Assembly (NCBI RefSeq): GCF_038967635.1 | Contig: NZ_CP152413.1 | Coordinates: 2,480,001-2,544,000 of the forward strand | From: Bradyrhizobium sp. B124 | GTDB taxonomy: Bacteria > Pseudomonadota > Alphaproteobacteria > Rhizobiales > Xanthobacteraceae | Direction of reading: 5' to 3' | Length of the DNA: 64,000 nucleotides | In this document: positions 26,068-36,708 of the stretch, piece after piece | Position numbering within the stretch: position 1 is the first letter of the stretch | Layout of the letters: each line of letters starts with the position of its first letter | Position numbers and translations under genes: made by a program | The notes under the pieces: model-generated | What the model was told of the DNA's origin: nothing | The model's input: only the letters and a program-made list of their open reading frames with translations | The model's database searches: none

Positions 26068-28605
26068 TCAGCCGCTCCGTCGGCCCAAAAGCCGCGCCCA
26101 GGAGAAAGCCGGCCGAACGTCAGCCTGCCGCTGCTCGGGACGGCTCTCGAACCATGCGAGGCATTCGCTCATCGTCCACGGAACGAACCCGTCGTCGACG
26201 ACCTTGCGAACCGCGTGATGCATCCCTCGGGTCTTGTCGATATTCTCCGGATGCAGATTGACGACGATCACGCCGGGGACGCCGCTCTTGCGAATATCGT
26301 CCGCAAGTCCGAAAATGCAATCCGCCGATTGATCATCATTCCAGCCGTGCACGAACACGATCCCGTCGCCGATGGCGGTCAGGATGCTCCAGTGATCCGT
26401 GAGCTTGTCATCGAGCAAAAGTCTTCCGGGTAGCAGCGAGCCGTTGAGCATGCGACCATCAAGCCCAGGCAGGTTGGAGCTCCCCTTCACGCCGTGCGCA
26501 TTCCATGCCTCGGCATGTTTCCAATACCCGTCGTTCAGAAATCCATGGTTTCGGACAGTCCGCGTGTCCTCTCCCGTCAGCTGCTTGAACCAGTTCGCCT
26601 GTTCCGAGAAGAGCTCGGCATATTTTTGCGGCTCTTCAAGCGCGTCGGGATGCAAACCAAGTTCGACGCGCCTGCGCGACTTGAGTTGCGCCAACGTCTC
26701 CGGTGTATGCTTGGTAAGCGGATGAAGAAAATATGTAACCGGCAGCGAGCCGAGCGCTTCCAGCTGCTCGGCATACCGATCGAGCGCGGCTTGATCGTCA
26801 TCGCCCGTGATGACGATCGCGCCCGGCGCCCCATTCGGCAACATCGGAAGCCTGGTCTCGCCGCACAGGCGCGTCAGTGCGTCCGACAGGGCTTCGCACC
26901 ACCAGTCGGCATGCCGCTCACGCGCATCCTCGCCGGCAAGCTGGCCTTCGAAGAGATAGTTTGGCCGCTCACCGGCGAAGCCCCACATTGCATCCGTGGG
27001 CCGCCTGTCGGCGGCCGCAGGATCGCCCTGGCGATACCGAACGAGGTCCGAAACGATATCGGTGCCGGCGAATATCATCGACCCGCCCGCGGAGGTGCGT
27101 AAGCAGAGCCAGGCGGCCCGCCCCTCGTCATCGGTGACGACAGGCACGCCTTCCGCCGCCACAAATCGCATATACGAACGAAGCGTCCGCAACCTCTTCC
27201 AGGGCTTCTGCCCCGCCATTTCGGCCTGCAGGACCCGCGGCGAATCGACGGCCCTTGCTTCCGATCTGACGGCGAATGCCTTCGCAAACCCAACGGCCGG
27301 CAATACGGCAACGACGGAGCCGCCGCGACCGAGAAAGTCGGACGCTCGGCTGACATCCTCGCGCTGCGGACGATACAGAACCAGAGGCCTGCCGTCCGGC
27401 GACGCCGAGGCACCAGGAAATCCGAAGACGCGCAGAAGGTGGGCAACAAACTCACTGCCGGCTCGCGCGGACACAAAAGACTCCGCTGCGCGATAGCCGA
27501 CGCCTGTGAGGTTCTCTTCCAACGCGGGCAATTCCCGACGGTATCTTTCCGGGCGACGAAACATACTCCCCTGAATGATCGGCAATGACGTCGATCCGAA
27601 CTTCGTCTTGAAGTACGACACTTTCGAGATCGGCCAGTCTCGCGGCACTTCCGGAAACCACGGCCCCAGACGATACGTTCGAAACCCGGCTCGCTTGGCC
27701 CACAACATCGCGCTCCAATGAAGCAAGTCGTTGGGTCGGAGCTTCAAGGCATCAGATCGGGCGGCTCCGGCCATGAAGTGCACGGCCGTCTTGTCGCTGA
27801 GCACGATCAACCCGGCTAACCGGGCGGCTCGTTCACGCACGAAGAGCAGATGCGCCCGGCCTTGTGCGAAAAAGCCATCGAGCACCGCCTCATAGTAGGA
27901 AATCGGCGGCAACGCCTCTCCCGTTCTGACGGCCGACTCTTCGGCTATTTCCAGGTAGTCCTTCAGGGCTGATCGATCGGTGGCGACTTCGAACTCGAGG
28001 CCCGCCTTGAGCGCCTTCCGAACGGCCCTTCGGCACCCTTCGTCCAAATTCGAGAACATGTCGTCTTCGGACTGGTCAAGCTCGACCAACTGATCGGCAT
28101 TGACCGTCGAGTGACCCGGGAAAGGGCTCATTCCATTTGGACCGAACGCTATTCCGAGCTGGAATCCAAAGTCTCTCACCCAAAACGGAATTTCCTCACG
28201 CGACTCCGCGCGATTGCTCGGCGCAAGATTGTGGGAATTGAGCTGGATCCGATCGACATCGTACAGTTCGGCCAATCGAAATATCTCGTCCATGGCCGCC
28301 GTGCGGAGAGCTTTCCTGGTACCGCGGTCGATCCGCCCGCTTGTAGCCAAGCCGGTATGACGATGGATTCCTGAATGCAGAAGGCGCTCACCGAACGGCG
28401 TACCGGTCCCGTCGCTCAGGTACAACGGCTGAATACCGACGATTTCGTCGTTCTCAATCAGGGCAAACGACAGGTTCGCATCGACAAAGAAACGCTCCTC
28501 GATCGAAACCCACGCCGTATCGTGGTTCAGCCAGGCCTCGGTCGAAGACGCCGCCAGCGCGTTCCAGCGGCCACGATCGACGTCGTGAAATCCGACGATT
28601 CTCAT
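26068..28605 (-). CDS. FemAB/GNAT-like plus polysaccharide deacetylase-like fusion protein
   Basis: 845 residues, unusually long for this cluster. Residues about 1-345 look like a FemAB/BioF2-type GNAT acyltransferase: MFSNLDEGCRRAVRKALKAG, GLIVLSDKTAVHFMAGAA, LLHWSAMLWAKRAGF and YRLGPWFPEV. Residues 405-560 form an alpha/beta segment I cannot assign. Residues about 594-800 resemble a divergent CE4 deacetylase: VITGDDDQ (601-604 acidic), VTYFLHP, ELGLHPDA, RTVRNHGF and NLHPENID. The ATG at 28605 overlaps the methyltransferase stop as ATGA. One possible role is deacetylation of an amino sugar followed by acylation of the freed amine by the N-terminal domain. No signal peptide is visible, so it may act in the cytoplasm. 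Confidence 0.75.
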   Translation of the reverse strand: MRIVGFHDVDRGRWNALAASSTEAWLNHDTAWVSIEERFFVDANLSFALIENDEIVGIQPLYLSDGTGTPFGERLLHSGIHRHTGLATSGRIDRGTRKALRTAAMDEIFRLAELYDVDRIQLNSHNLAPSNRAESREEIPFWVRDFGFQLGIAFGPNGMSPFPGHSTVNADQLVELDQSEDDMFSNLDEGCRRAVRKALKAGLEFEVATDRSALKDYLEIAEESAVRTGEALPPISYYEAVLDGFFAQGRAHLLFVRERAARLAGLIVLSDKTAVHFMAGAARSDALKLRPNDLLHWSAMLWAKRAGFRTYRLGPWFPEVPRDWPISKVSYFKTKFGSTSLPIIQGSMFRRPERYRRELPALEENLTGVGYRAAESFVSARAGSEFVAHLLRVFGFPGASASPDGRPLVLYRPQREDVSRASDFLGRGGSVVAVLPAVGFAKAFAVRSEARAVDSPRVLQAEMAGQKPWKRLRTLRSYMRFVAAEGVPVVTDDEGRAAWLCLRTSAGGSMIFAGTDIVSDLVRYRQGDPAAADRRPTDAMWGFAGERPNYLFEGQLAGEDARERHADWWCEALSDALTRLCGETRLPMLPNGAPGAIVITGDDDQAALDRYAEQLEALGSLPVTYFLHPLTKHTPETLAQLKSRRRVELGLHPDALEEPQKYAELFSEQANWFKQLTGEDTRTVRNHGFLNDGYWKHAEAWNAHGVKGSSNLPGLDGRMLNGSLLPGRLLLDDKLTDHWSILTAIGDGIVFVHGWNDDQSADCIFGLADDIRKSGVPGVIVVNLHPENIDKTRGMHHAVRKVVDDGFVPWTMSECLAWFESRPEQRQADVRPAFSWARLLGRRSG

Positions 28606-29429
28606 TTAGCGACGAAAATGACGTTGAAGCGGGTGCCGAGATAGGGATTGCGCGGGTGGATGTCGACTATCTCTGTCTCGACCCGAAGGCGCTTCCCGAG
28701 ATCGATGAAGTCCTCCTTGAGGAAGTCATACGATACGATTTCCGGCTTGATCTGCGCGGCGGGCGCGTCTTTGGCGAATCCAAGATAGCTTGCAACCTTG
28801 GCCAAAGAATTGGGCTTCCGTTGCTTGACCATGGTTTCCAGCGGCGGGCGAGCGGCTAGCTGTGCGCCAAATCCAGCCGCCAGTTGCGCCGCGATCCGCT
28901 GAGACTGTTCAAGCTTGCTCCGGTCGGGCACAGAGCCGACGAGAACGCGCCCGCCAGGGCGCACGACCCGAAGCATCTCTCGAATGATCAGTTCGCCGGT
29001 CTGAAACTTCGGAAAGTTCGAGAACACATCATAGCAAAAGGCGGCGTCAAACTCGCGGTCACCGAACTGCAAATTCTCCCCGGCCGCCTGGCGGAAGTCG
29101 GCATTGGGAAGCTCAAGCCGTCGCGCAACGCCGAGCGGGGTCTCCGCCAGATCGACGCCCACGTACTTGCCTACGTTCGGCGCAACGAGCAACGCAAGAA
29201 GGCCGGCGGCGCATCCCACCTCCAGAACCTTGCAGTTCTGGTCGAGCTGCATCAGGCCCAACATGTGCGATTTCAGATCGGAAAGCAGGTCCTCATCGGT
29301 CCAGAGAAACGGATTTCTGCCGGCGACGTAACAGAGGTCATCCAGCGTCGGCTTCTCCGATATCTGCCGTGCGCGAAGCTCAAAGAACGCCTCGAGCTTC
29401 TCCTGCCAATCACCGTCCGTCATCGTCAT
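28602..29429 (-). CDS. SAM-dependent class I methyltransferase
   Basis: 275 residues. CKVLEVGCAAGLLALLVAP (motif I), YVGVDLAETPL, FDAAFCYDVFSNFPKF and LRVVRPGGRVLVGSVPD define a class I SAM methyltransferase. The start is the ATG at 29429, which shares one base with the wzt stop (TGATG); the longer frame to 29573 lies within wzt. It ends in an ATGA overlap with the fusion gene. Placement directly after the exporter ATPase recalls loci where a methyltransferase caps the glycan and Wzt's C-domain recognises the cap; this is an inference. Confidence 0.85.
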   Translation of the reverse strand: MTMTDGDWQEKLEAFFELRARQISEKPTLDDLCYVAGRNPFLWTDEDLLSDLKSHMLGLMQLDQNCKVLEVGCAAGLLALLVAPNVGKYVGVDLAETPLGVARRLELPNADFRQAAGENLQFGDREFDAAFCYDVFSNFPKFQTGELIIREMLRVVRPGGRVLVGSVPDRSKLEQSQRIAAQLAAGFGAQLAARPPLETMVKQRKPNSLAKVASYLGFAKDAPAAQIKPEIVSYDFLKEDFIDLGKRLRVETEIVDIHPRNPYLGTRFNVIFVAK

Positions 29430-30748
29430 CAGCTTCGCTCGATACTGCAGGTGAATTTCGGATCGTAGAGATAATTGAAATGCCACAGTGAATTGCGCGA
29501 CACCGAGAACTGCGCCGCCTTCTCGACATAATGCAGGATGGCTTCCGCCCCCTTCGGCAGCATGTGCCGGCACAGAGCGGCAGAGATGTAATATTGTCCT
29601 TCGCCAAGAGCGAGCTCGGGCACCTCGTAGAGGACGCTGCCACGTTCCGGCAGACCATCCTCCCCGTCGAGAAACAGGCCACCGTCGTATCCCTCAATTC
29701 CGGTCACCGCCTGAAGCCGTGCGGTATCGATCCGCAGACTTGCGTAGATCTGCTTGTGCTCGGAGAAGCCCGACCACGACACCCGGATGCGAAGTGGCTG
29801 CCCGTTCTTGACAACGCCGATCGGCTTGCCTTCGACGTCGATCACCTCGACGGCAGTGATCTGCAGGGTGTCGCCGCCAAGCTCGTATTTTCCGGTTTCG
29901 GCCGTGCTCTCAATCGATTCGCTCAGCTTCTTGGTTTCCCGGAGATTGCGCGCTTCCTCGATATCCCAAACACTCTGCTCATAGGCCTTGCTGACACGCT
30001 GGGCATTTCCGTGCATCAGCACCCGCCCCTTGTCGATCCAGATCGCCTCGTCACACAGTTCGCTGATCAACCCGCTCGAGTGCGAGACGAACAGGACGGT
30101 GGCGCCGCTTTCGCAGATCTGACGAACTCGCTTCATGCACTTGTTGACAAATGCGGTGTCGCCGGCAGCGAGAGCCTCGTCGACGATGAATAACTCCGGA
30201 TCGACGCTGATCGCGGTAGCGAAGGTGAGTCTCGCCTGCATGCCGCTCGAGTAGGTCCGGAACGGCTGATCGATCACCTCGGCAAGCTCGCTGAAATCGA
30301 TGATCCAGGGAACCTTTGCCTCGATTTCCGCTCTCGTCATACCCAGGCACATGCCGCCCAGCACGATGTTGTCGCGACCCGACACATCCGGATGAAAGCC
30401 GGTCCCCAATTCCAGGATCGCGGACAGCTTTCCGGCCACTTCAACTCGCCCGGTTGTGGCATCCAGCAGTCCGGCAATGATCTTCAGGAGGGTACTTTTT
30501 CCCGCGCCGTTCGGCCCGATGATGCCGACCACGCGCCCGCGCAACACTTCAAAGGAAACATTCTGGACCGCCCAATGCTCATGGTGCCGGGGCTTTCCGG
30601 TGATGATCTCCTTCAGGAAGTCCAACGGCTGCTGATAGAGCCGATAGGCCTTTCCCAGGTCAGTGACACGAATGGCGCACTGCGGGTCCAATGACCCGGC
30701 AAGCGCGATCAGGTCGCCGGCGTCTCGATTGTCAGAGAGCATTGCCAT
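29429..30748 (-). CDS. wzt: ABC transporter ATPase for polysaccharide export with C-terminal glycan-binding domain (Wzt)
   Basis: 439 residues. Walker A is GPNGAGKST (78-86), the signature region is TYSSGMQARL (165-174), and Walker B is LFIVDEAL (186-193). Family members specific for polysaccharide carry a C-terminal beta-sandwich that reads the non-reducing end of the glycan; here residues ~275-435 (for example YELGGDTLQITAVEV, LRIRVSWSGF, YYISAALC) fit it. The gene overlaps wzm by 17 bp. Together they would export a completed polysaccharide across the inner membrane. A second start at 30742 is possible. Confidence 0.93.
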   Translation of the reverse strand: MAMLSDNRDAGDLIALAGSLDPQCAIRVTDLGKAYRLYQQPLDFLKEIITGKPRHHEHWAVQNVSFEVLRGRVVGIIGPNGAGKSTLLKIIAGLLDATTGRVEVAGKLSAILELGTGFHPDVSGRDNIVLGGMCLGMTRAEIEAKVPWIIDFSELAEVIDQPFRTYSSGMQARLTFATAISVDPELFIVDEALAAGDTAFVNKCMKRVRQICESGATVLFVSHSSGLISELCDEAIWIDKGRVLMHGNAQRVSKAYEQSVWDIEEARNLRETKKLSESIESTAETGKYELGGDTLQITAVEVIDVEGKPIGVVKNGQPLRIRVSWSGFSEHKQIYASLRIDTARLQAVTGIEGYDGGLFLDGEDGLPERGSVLYEVPELALGEGQYYISAALCRHMLPKGAEAILHYVEKAAQFSVSRNSLWHFNYLYDPKFTCSIERS

Positions 30749-31595
30749 AGTACGGTTTCAGCTTTTCAAACATGCGGTATCCGAGCCCCAGACTTAGCAA
30801 CGCGAACACGATTGTAACCGCCCAGGCGTACGGATGCTTGAACGAACCGAAGAAGAGGACGTCCTGGTAGACCCAGACGAGGTAACTGAAGGGATTCGAA
30901 TAGATCAATGGACGAAGGGCACGCGGCATCCAGTCGGGCAGGTACACCGTCGGCATCAGATACATTGCGATCGAGGTGAACACCGTGACGATCTCGCGCA
31001 TATCGCGAAAGAAAGGAGTGACTGCAGCAAGGGCGAAGCTCAATCCGATCGCCAGAATTGCATGAACGGTAAATACGGCCGGCAGCAGCAGGAGCATCCA
31101 GCTGAGCCCGCCCACATAAGCCTTATAGAGAATGACGAGCGCAAGCGCCGGCAGATGAGGGACCGTTGCAGCAATGGTTGCCGCGATCGGAAGCAGCTCG
31201 ATCGGAAACACAACCTGCTTGACGAGACTTGCGCTCCCTATCAGCGCTCCGGGTCCGCGAACAAGCGCGGCCTGCATCATCAGCCACGGAACCAGACTTG
31301 CCAGGATGTAGGCAGAGAAATCGCCGGGAAAATCCGCGCTGATCGACAGCTTGCTGCCCAACACGAAGCCGAAGATGAGCAGGTATGTTCCGACGACAAC
31401 GAGTGGATGAATGAAAATCCACAAGGCGCCAAACCCGTGCCGCGCATGCGCAGCGCTCAGGTCACGATCGACCATCTCCCGCAAGAGATCGGGATATCGC
31501 CGGATCTGATTGATCGTGGTCCATAGGGCCTGAGAGTTGCGGTATGGCGAGAGGCCAACCCGCACCCATCTTGCCGCCGGGAAGAGACCGTTCAT
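30732..31595 (-). CDS. wzm: ABC-2 type polysaccharide export permease (Wzm)
   Basis: 287 residues with six predicted membrane spans after a basic, amphipathic N-terminus: DLLREMVDRDLSAAHA, IFIHPLVVVGTYLLIFGFV, the FPIELLPIAATIAATVPHL region, and YLMPTVYLPDWMP with SNPFSYLVWVYQDVLFFG before the last span. These are typical of ABC-2 permeases for O-antigen or capsule. It overlaps wzt and lies 27 bp after asnB paralogue 2. With wzt it defines an ABC-dependent export route that coexists in the window with Wzx/Wzy. Confidence 0.93.
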   Translation of the reverse strand: MNGLFPAARWVRVGLSPYRNSQALWTTINQIRRYPDLLREMVDRDLSAAHARHGFGALWIFIHPLVVVGTYLLIFGFVLGSKLSISADFPGDFSAYILASLVPWLMMQAALVRGPGALIGSASLVKQVVFPIELLPIAATIAATVPHLPALALVILYKAYVGGLSWMLLLLPAVFTVHAILAIGLSFALAAVTPFFRDMREIVTVFTSIAMYLMPTVYLPDWMPRALRPLIYSNPFSYLVWVYQDVLFFGSFKHPYAWAVTIVFALLSLGLGYRMFEKLKPYYGNAL

Positions 31596-31622
31596 CTGCA
31601 GCGCGCTCCCATTTGTGCGTGC

Positions 31623-33494
31623 CTAAAAGCTGCTTTCCATGATCTGCTCGAGATTGAGCAAAGACCAGATCAGCAGCCGCCTGTTTTCCCGTCCTTCCAG
31701 ATGTTCGTCGACCAGTGAGCGAACGGTCTTTCGGTCGACCAGGTCGTAGATGCGGGCCGTGTTGCTGAAGAGCCTCCGTTTGACATACTCGATGCTCTCC
31801 CCCTTGAACCAGCTGGCATCCGGCGCGGAGAAGCCCTGCTTCTCGCGCTCCGCCACCTCGTCGGGGATATGCCGGCTCATCATCTTCCGCAAAATCAACT
31901 TGCCGTCCTTGGTGCGCTCGTAATAGCGCTGCGCCTTTCCGCCGGGCTCGTTTTCGTTGAGGCGAATGACCTCGGTCAGATTGCCGAGCTTCATCTTGGC
32001 GGGAAGCTTCATTGCGAAATCGACGAGATCATTGTCGAGAAACGGCACTCGGCTCTCGAGTCCATGCGCCATCGCCAGCTTGTCCTCGACGATCAGCAGC
32101 CCGTTCAGGAACGTCTTGGCCTCGAAGTAGAGCGAGTGATTGACGTAATCCTCGGGCCGCCGCAGCTCCGAGGCGTGCTCCTTGAACACTCCCCTGAAGA
32201 TATCGATCGGCGAGGTCTGCCTGGCCTCATCCCATACCGGCCCCAGCAGCTTCGGCATCGTTCCGCTCGGAACCATGCGCTGCCAGAATCCGAAGTACTT
32301 CTCGATATAATGATCGAAGTCGTCGTTCACGACGGCGCGGTAGTAACGCCAGGGGTATCCGCCGAAGAGTTCGTCTCCCCCGGTCCCGGTCAGGACCACC
32401 TTGCCAAACTTGGATGCGAGTTTTGCCGCATAGAAATTCGGATAGGACTGGCCGACGCGAGGCTCTTCCAGATGCCATGCAAGCTGCGGCAGCGCACGCT
32501 CCATGTCGCCGGCCTTCAAGACCATCTCGTAGTGCTCGGTCTTGAACAAATACGACATGTGCTCGGCCTTGGTCCGCTCGTCGTATCCGAGTTCGACGCC
32601 CGAGGCCGAGTTGAGATCGAAGCCGACCGTAAAGGTCCGCATGAACGGCAGTTGGCTCGATGCCAGCGCGGTGATGGAGCCTGAATCCATGCCGCCGGAA
32701 AGATAGCACCCGACCTCGACGTCGCTCACAAGCTGCCGGTTGACCGCCTGCCTGAACAGGCGATCGAGCTCGTCGATCGCCTCATTCTCATCGACGGCGT
32801 ACTCGGGCTCCTCGAAATGAAAATCCCAGTACTGCACCGGCTCGACGGCCCTGCTGTCCTGCGAAATCTGCAGATAGCAGCCGGCCGGCAACAACTTCAC
32901 GCCGGCAAACAGTGTCCGCTCAGCGAAGAAGTTCTGAAAGCTGAGATATTCCGACAGCCCCCTGATGTCGACGCGCGACTTGTACTCCGAAAATGCCCGA
33001 AAAGCCTTGTGCTCAGACGCGAACACGAATGTCTGCCCAAGTTCGGCATAGTAGAGCGGCTTCACGCCGAAGCGATCCCGGGCCAAGGTGAGCTTCCGCT
33101 CGTGATTGTCCCAGATCGCAAAGGCGAACATGCCGTTGAACTTGAGAAGCGCGCCCAGACCCCACTCGGCGAAGGCGTGCAGCAACACCTCACTGTCGCC
33201 CGAGGAGTTGAAGACGTGCCCCCTGGCAGAAAGCTCGACCTTCAATTCCTTGAAGTTGTAAATCTCCCCGTTGTAGGTCAGCACAAATCGGCCGTCGCGC
33301 ATCTCCATCGGCTGCCGCGCGGCGTCGGTCAGATCAATGATCGACAGCCGGCGATGACCGAGTCCAACGGGACCGTTGCAATAGTGGCCCTCGCCGTCCG
33401 GCCCGCGATGGGCAATGATATCGGTCATTGCCGTCAACGTGGTGATTGAAGCGGGCCGCCCGTCGCGGTGCAGAATTCCGGCTATGCCACACAT
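31623..33494 (-). CDS. asnB: Glutamine-dependent asparagine synthase-like amidotransferase (paralogue 2)
   Basis: 623 residues. MCGIAGILHRDG carries the exposed catalytic cysteine; IAHRGPDGEGHY, GHRRLSIIDLTDAARQPM and YNGEIYNFKELK complete the glutaminase domain. The PPi loop reads CYLSGGMDSGSI, where a glycine replaces the second serine of the usual SGGxDSS, and LTGTGGDELFGGYPW follows. It lies between an SDR epimerase and wzm in a WlbA-WlbB-SDR-AsnB-Wzm-Wzt order. That order recalls Bordetella O-antigen loci, in which the polymer is a 2,3-diacetamido-galacturonic acid amidated at the carboxyl. Uronate amidation is therefore the favoured role. Confidence 0.9.
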   Translation of the reverse strand: MCGIAGILHRDGRPASITTLTAMTDIIAHRGPDGEGHYCNGPVGLGHRRLSIIDLTDAARQPMEMRDGRFVLTYNGEIYNFKELKVELSARGHVFNSSGDSEVLLHAFAEWGLGALLKFNGMFAFAIWDNHERKLTLARDRFGVKPLYYAELGQTFVFASEHKAFRAFSEYKSRVDIRGLSEYLSFQNFFAERTLFAGVKLLPAGCYLQISQDSRAVEPVQYWDFHFEEPEYAVDENEAIDELDRLFRQAVNRQLVSDVEVGCYLSGGMDSGSITALASSQLPFMRTFTVGFDLNSASGVELGYDERTKAEHMSYLFKTEHYEMVLKAGDMERALPQLAWHLEEPRVGQSYPNFYAAKLASKFGKVVLTGTGGDELFGGYPWRYYRAVVNDDFDHYIEKYFGFWQRMVPSGTMPKLLGPVWDEARQTSPIDIFRGVFKEHASELRRPEDYVNHSLYFEAKTFLNGLLIVEDKLAMAHGLESRVPFLDNDLVDFAMKLPAKMKLGNLTEVIRLNENEPGGKAQRYYERTKDGKLILRKMMSRHIPDEVAEREKQGFSAPDASWFKGESIEYVKRRLFSNTARIYDLVDRKTVRSLVDEHLEGRENRRLLIWSLLNLEQIMESSF

Positions 33495-33548
33495 GTTATT
33501 CTGGCCGATCTATTCAATGATGTCGGGTGCGAGCTCAGATCTGAACCT

Positions 33549-34544
33549 TCAGATTTGAGCCTTCGCACGACGCTGATCGACCTGATCGATATGGCTTCTG
33601 CGCCAGTCGATCAGCCGCCGCAGCCCTTCGTCCAGGTCGATTGCGGCGGTGAAGCCGATCTCCTCCTGGGCCCGCTTCGGCGATCCGATCCGATTGCGCA
33701 CCAGCGTGGCCTGGCTCCGCGGCGCATAGTTGATCGGCTGATTGGAGCCGGTGAGGTTCAGGAGCTTTTCGGCGATCTGCTTCAGCGAGGTCCGGTGTCC
33801 TGTGCCGACATTGTAGAAGCGATCCGTCGCACTCGCGCCCATGGCGCACAGATTGGCGCGCGCGCAATCTTCCACCGCGACGAAATCGAACGCCTCCGAG
33901 CCATCCCCCAGGATCGTCGGTCCCTCTCCCTTGTCGATCGCGTCGAGCATCTTCATGATCACCGCGATATAGGCTCCCCGGTAGTCCTGACGCGGTCCAT
34001 ACACGTTCATGTACCGGAGGCCGACATAGTCGAGGCCATAGCGGAAGTGGTAGGCACGGGCCATGGCCTCGCCACAGATCTTGGTCGCACCATAGAAGTT
34101 CTTGTTGTTGAACGGATGGTCTTCCGTCATCGGCTCCTCGACGGCATCGCCATAGACGGAGGCCGACGACGACCAGACCAGCCGCTTGACGCCGTTGCGC
34201 ACGCATCCGTCCAGGACGTTGAACATTCCGTTGACATTGACGTCAAAGGCTGTTCGCGGAAATTCGTGACACTGCAGCAACCAGAGCGCAGCGAACTGAA
34301 ACACCCCGTCGGCGCCCTTCAGGGCCGCATCGAGGATGTCGACCTGGGTGATATCGCCGCCGGCCTCGAAGATCTTGACGCGAGGGTCGCGCAGCGCGCC
34401 CGCGAGGTTCTCATGCGTGCCGCGCACGAAGTTGTCGTAAATGACGATCTCGCCGACGTCAGTCTGCGTCAGCTGATCGACCGCATGCGACCCGATCAGC
34501 CCGGCGCCCCCGATAACGACAACCTTCTTTCCGCGAATGTCCAT
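33549..34544 (-). CDS. NAD-dependent NDP-sugar epimerase (extended SDR, WbmF/GalE-like)
   Basis: 331 residues. VVVIGGAGLIGSHAVDQL is the Rossmann motif, SSSASVYGD the serine region, and NFYGATKICGE contains an intact Y-x3-K. RYMNVYGPRQDYRGAY and DFVAVEDCARANL are typical of NDP-sugar C4-epimerases. The ATG at 34544 is preferred over TTG at 34553 because GAGGG lies 9-10 nt before it. It follows the WbpD-like gene directly. Converting the gluco- to the galacto-configured 2,3-diacetamido uronate would fit both the neighbours and the known role of WbmF-like SDRs. Confidence 0.88.
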   Translation of the reverse strand: MDIRGKKVVVIGGAGLIGSHAVDQLTQTDVGEIVIYDNFVRGTHENLAGALRDPRVKIFEAGGDITQVDILDAALKGADGVFQFAALWLLQCHEFPRTAFDVNVNGMFNVLDGCVRNGVKRLVWSSSASVYGDAVEEPMTEDHPFNNKNFYGATKICGEAMARAYHFRYGLDYVGLRYMNVYGPRQDYRGAYIAVIMKMLDAIDKGEGPTILGDGSEAFDFVAVEDCARANLCAMGASATDRFYNVGTGHRTSLKQIAEKLLNLTGSNQPINYAPRSQATLVRNRIGSPKRAQEEIGFTAAIDLDEGLRRLIDWRRSHIDQVDQRRAKAQI

Positions 34545-34549
34545 TGTCT

Positions 34550-36193
<1,644 letters not shown>

Positions 36194-36703
36194 TTACGCC
36201 GCAGCGATCAGGTCCGTCCCGACAAGAACACGGACCTTGCGGCCCAACAGGTTCAAGAGAACCGCAACGCGATGCTGATCGCTGGCGTCTTCAACGAGCG
36301 CAAGACTGTCGACGAACGCACCTTCGACAATTCGCACTTTATCCCCGGGCGAGAACGCCGGCCTGCGCGCAAGCGTGATGAAGCCGGCGTCGTCCTCGCG
36401 CCCCTTCAAGGCATCGATGACGCGGCCTTCCACCACCGCGGGCCGATCTCCCACACACACGAGATGCGACACGCCGAGCGTCGATTGGATGGCGCGCCAC
36501 CGCTGCGACGCGAGATCGATCCCGACAAAGAGATAGCGCGGAAACAACGGACGCGGCACAGTCTCCACCTTCCTGGCATGGCTGCGGCGCTTCAGGTAGC
36601 GGGGGTAATAGATCGAAAATCCCTGCCGCTCGAGGTTGGCGGCCGCCTTTGCTTCGGCATTGACCTGCGTCTGGACGACGTACCAGCGTGAACTGAGCTC
36701 CAT
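36194..36703 (-). CDS. rfaH: RfaH-type transcription antitermination protein (NusG family)
   Basis: 169 residues. The NGN domain includes SRWYVVQTQVNAEAKAA, RPLFPRYLFVGID (51-63) and LGVSHLVCVGDRPAVV (76-91). The KOW part has FSPGDKVRIVEGAF (117-130) and VAVLLNLLGRKVRVLV (146-161). PLFP-YLF, GVSH-V, PGDKV-I-EGAF and LLNL are the positions that E. coli RfaH shares. RfaH binds paused RNA polymerase at ops, suppresses termination in long glycan operons and can recruit ribosomes. The ATG at 36703 is used; a GTG at 36712 overlapping the upstream stop as GTGA is an alternative. The gene follows a wHTH regulator and precedes an ops-like leader. Confidence 0.88.
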   Translation of the reverse strand: MELSSRWYVVQTQVNAEAKAAANLERQGFSIYYPRYLKRRSHARKVETVPRPLFPRYLFVGIDLASQRWRAIQSTLGVSHLVCVGDRPAVVEGRVIDALKGREDDAGFITLARRPAFSPGDKVRIVEGAFVDSLALVEDASDQHRVAVLLNLLGRKVRVLVGTDLIAAA

Positions 36704-36708
36704 GGCTA

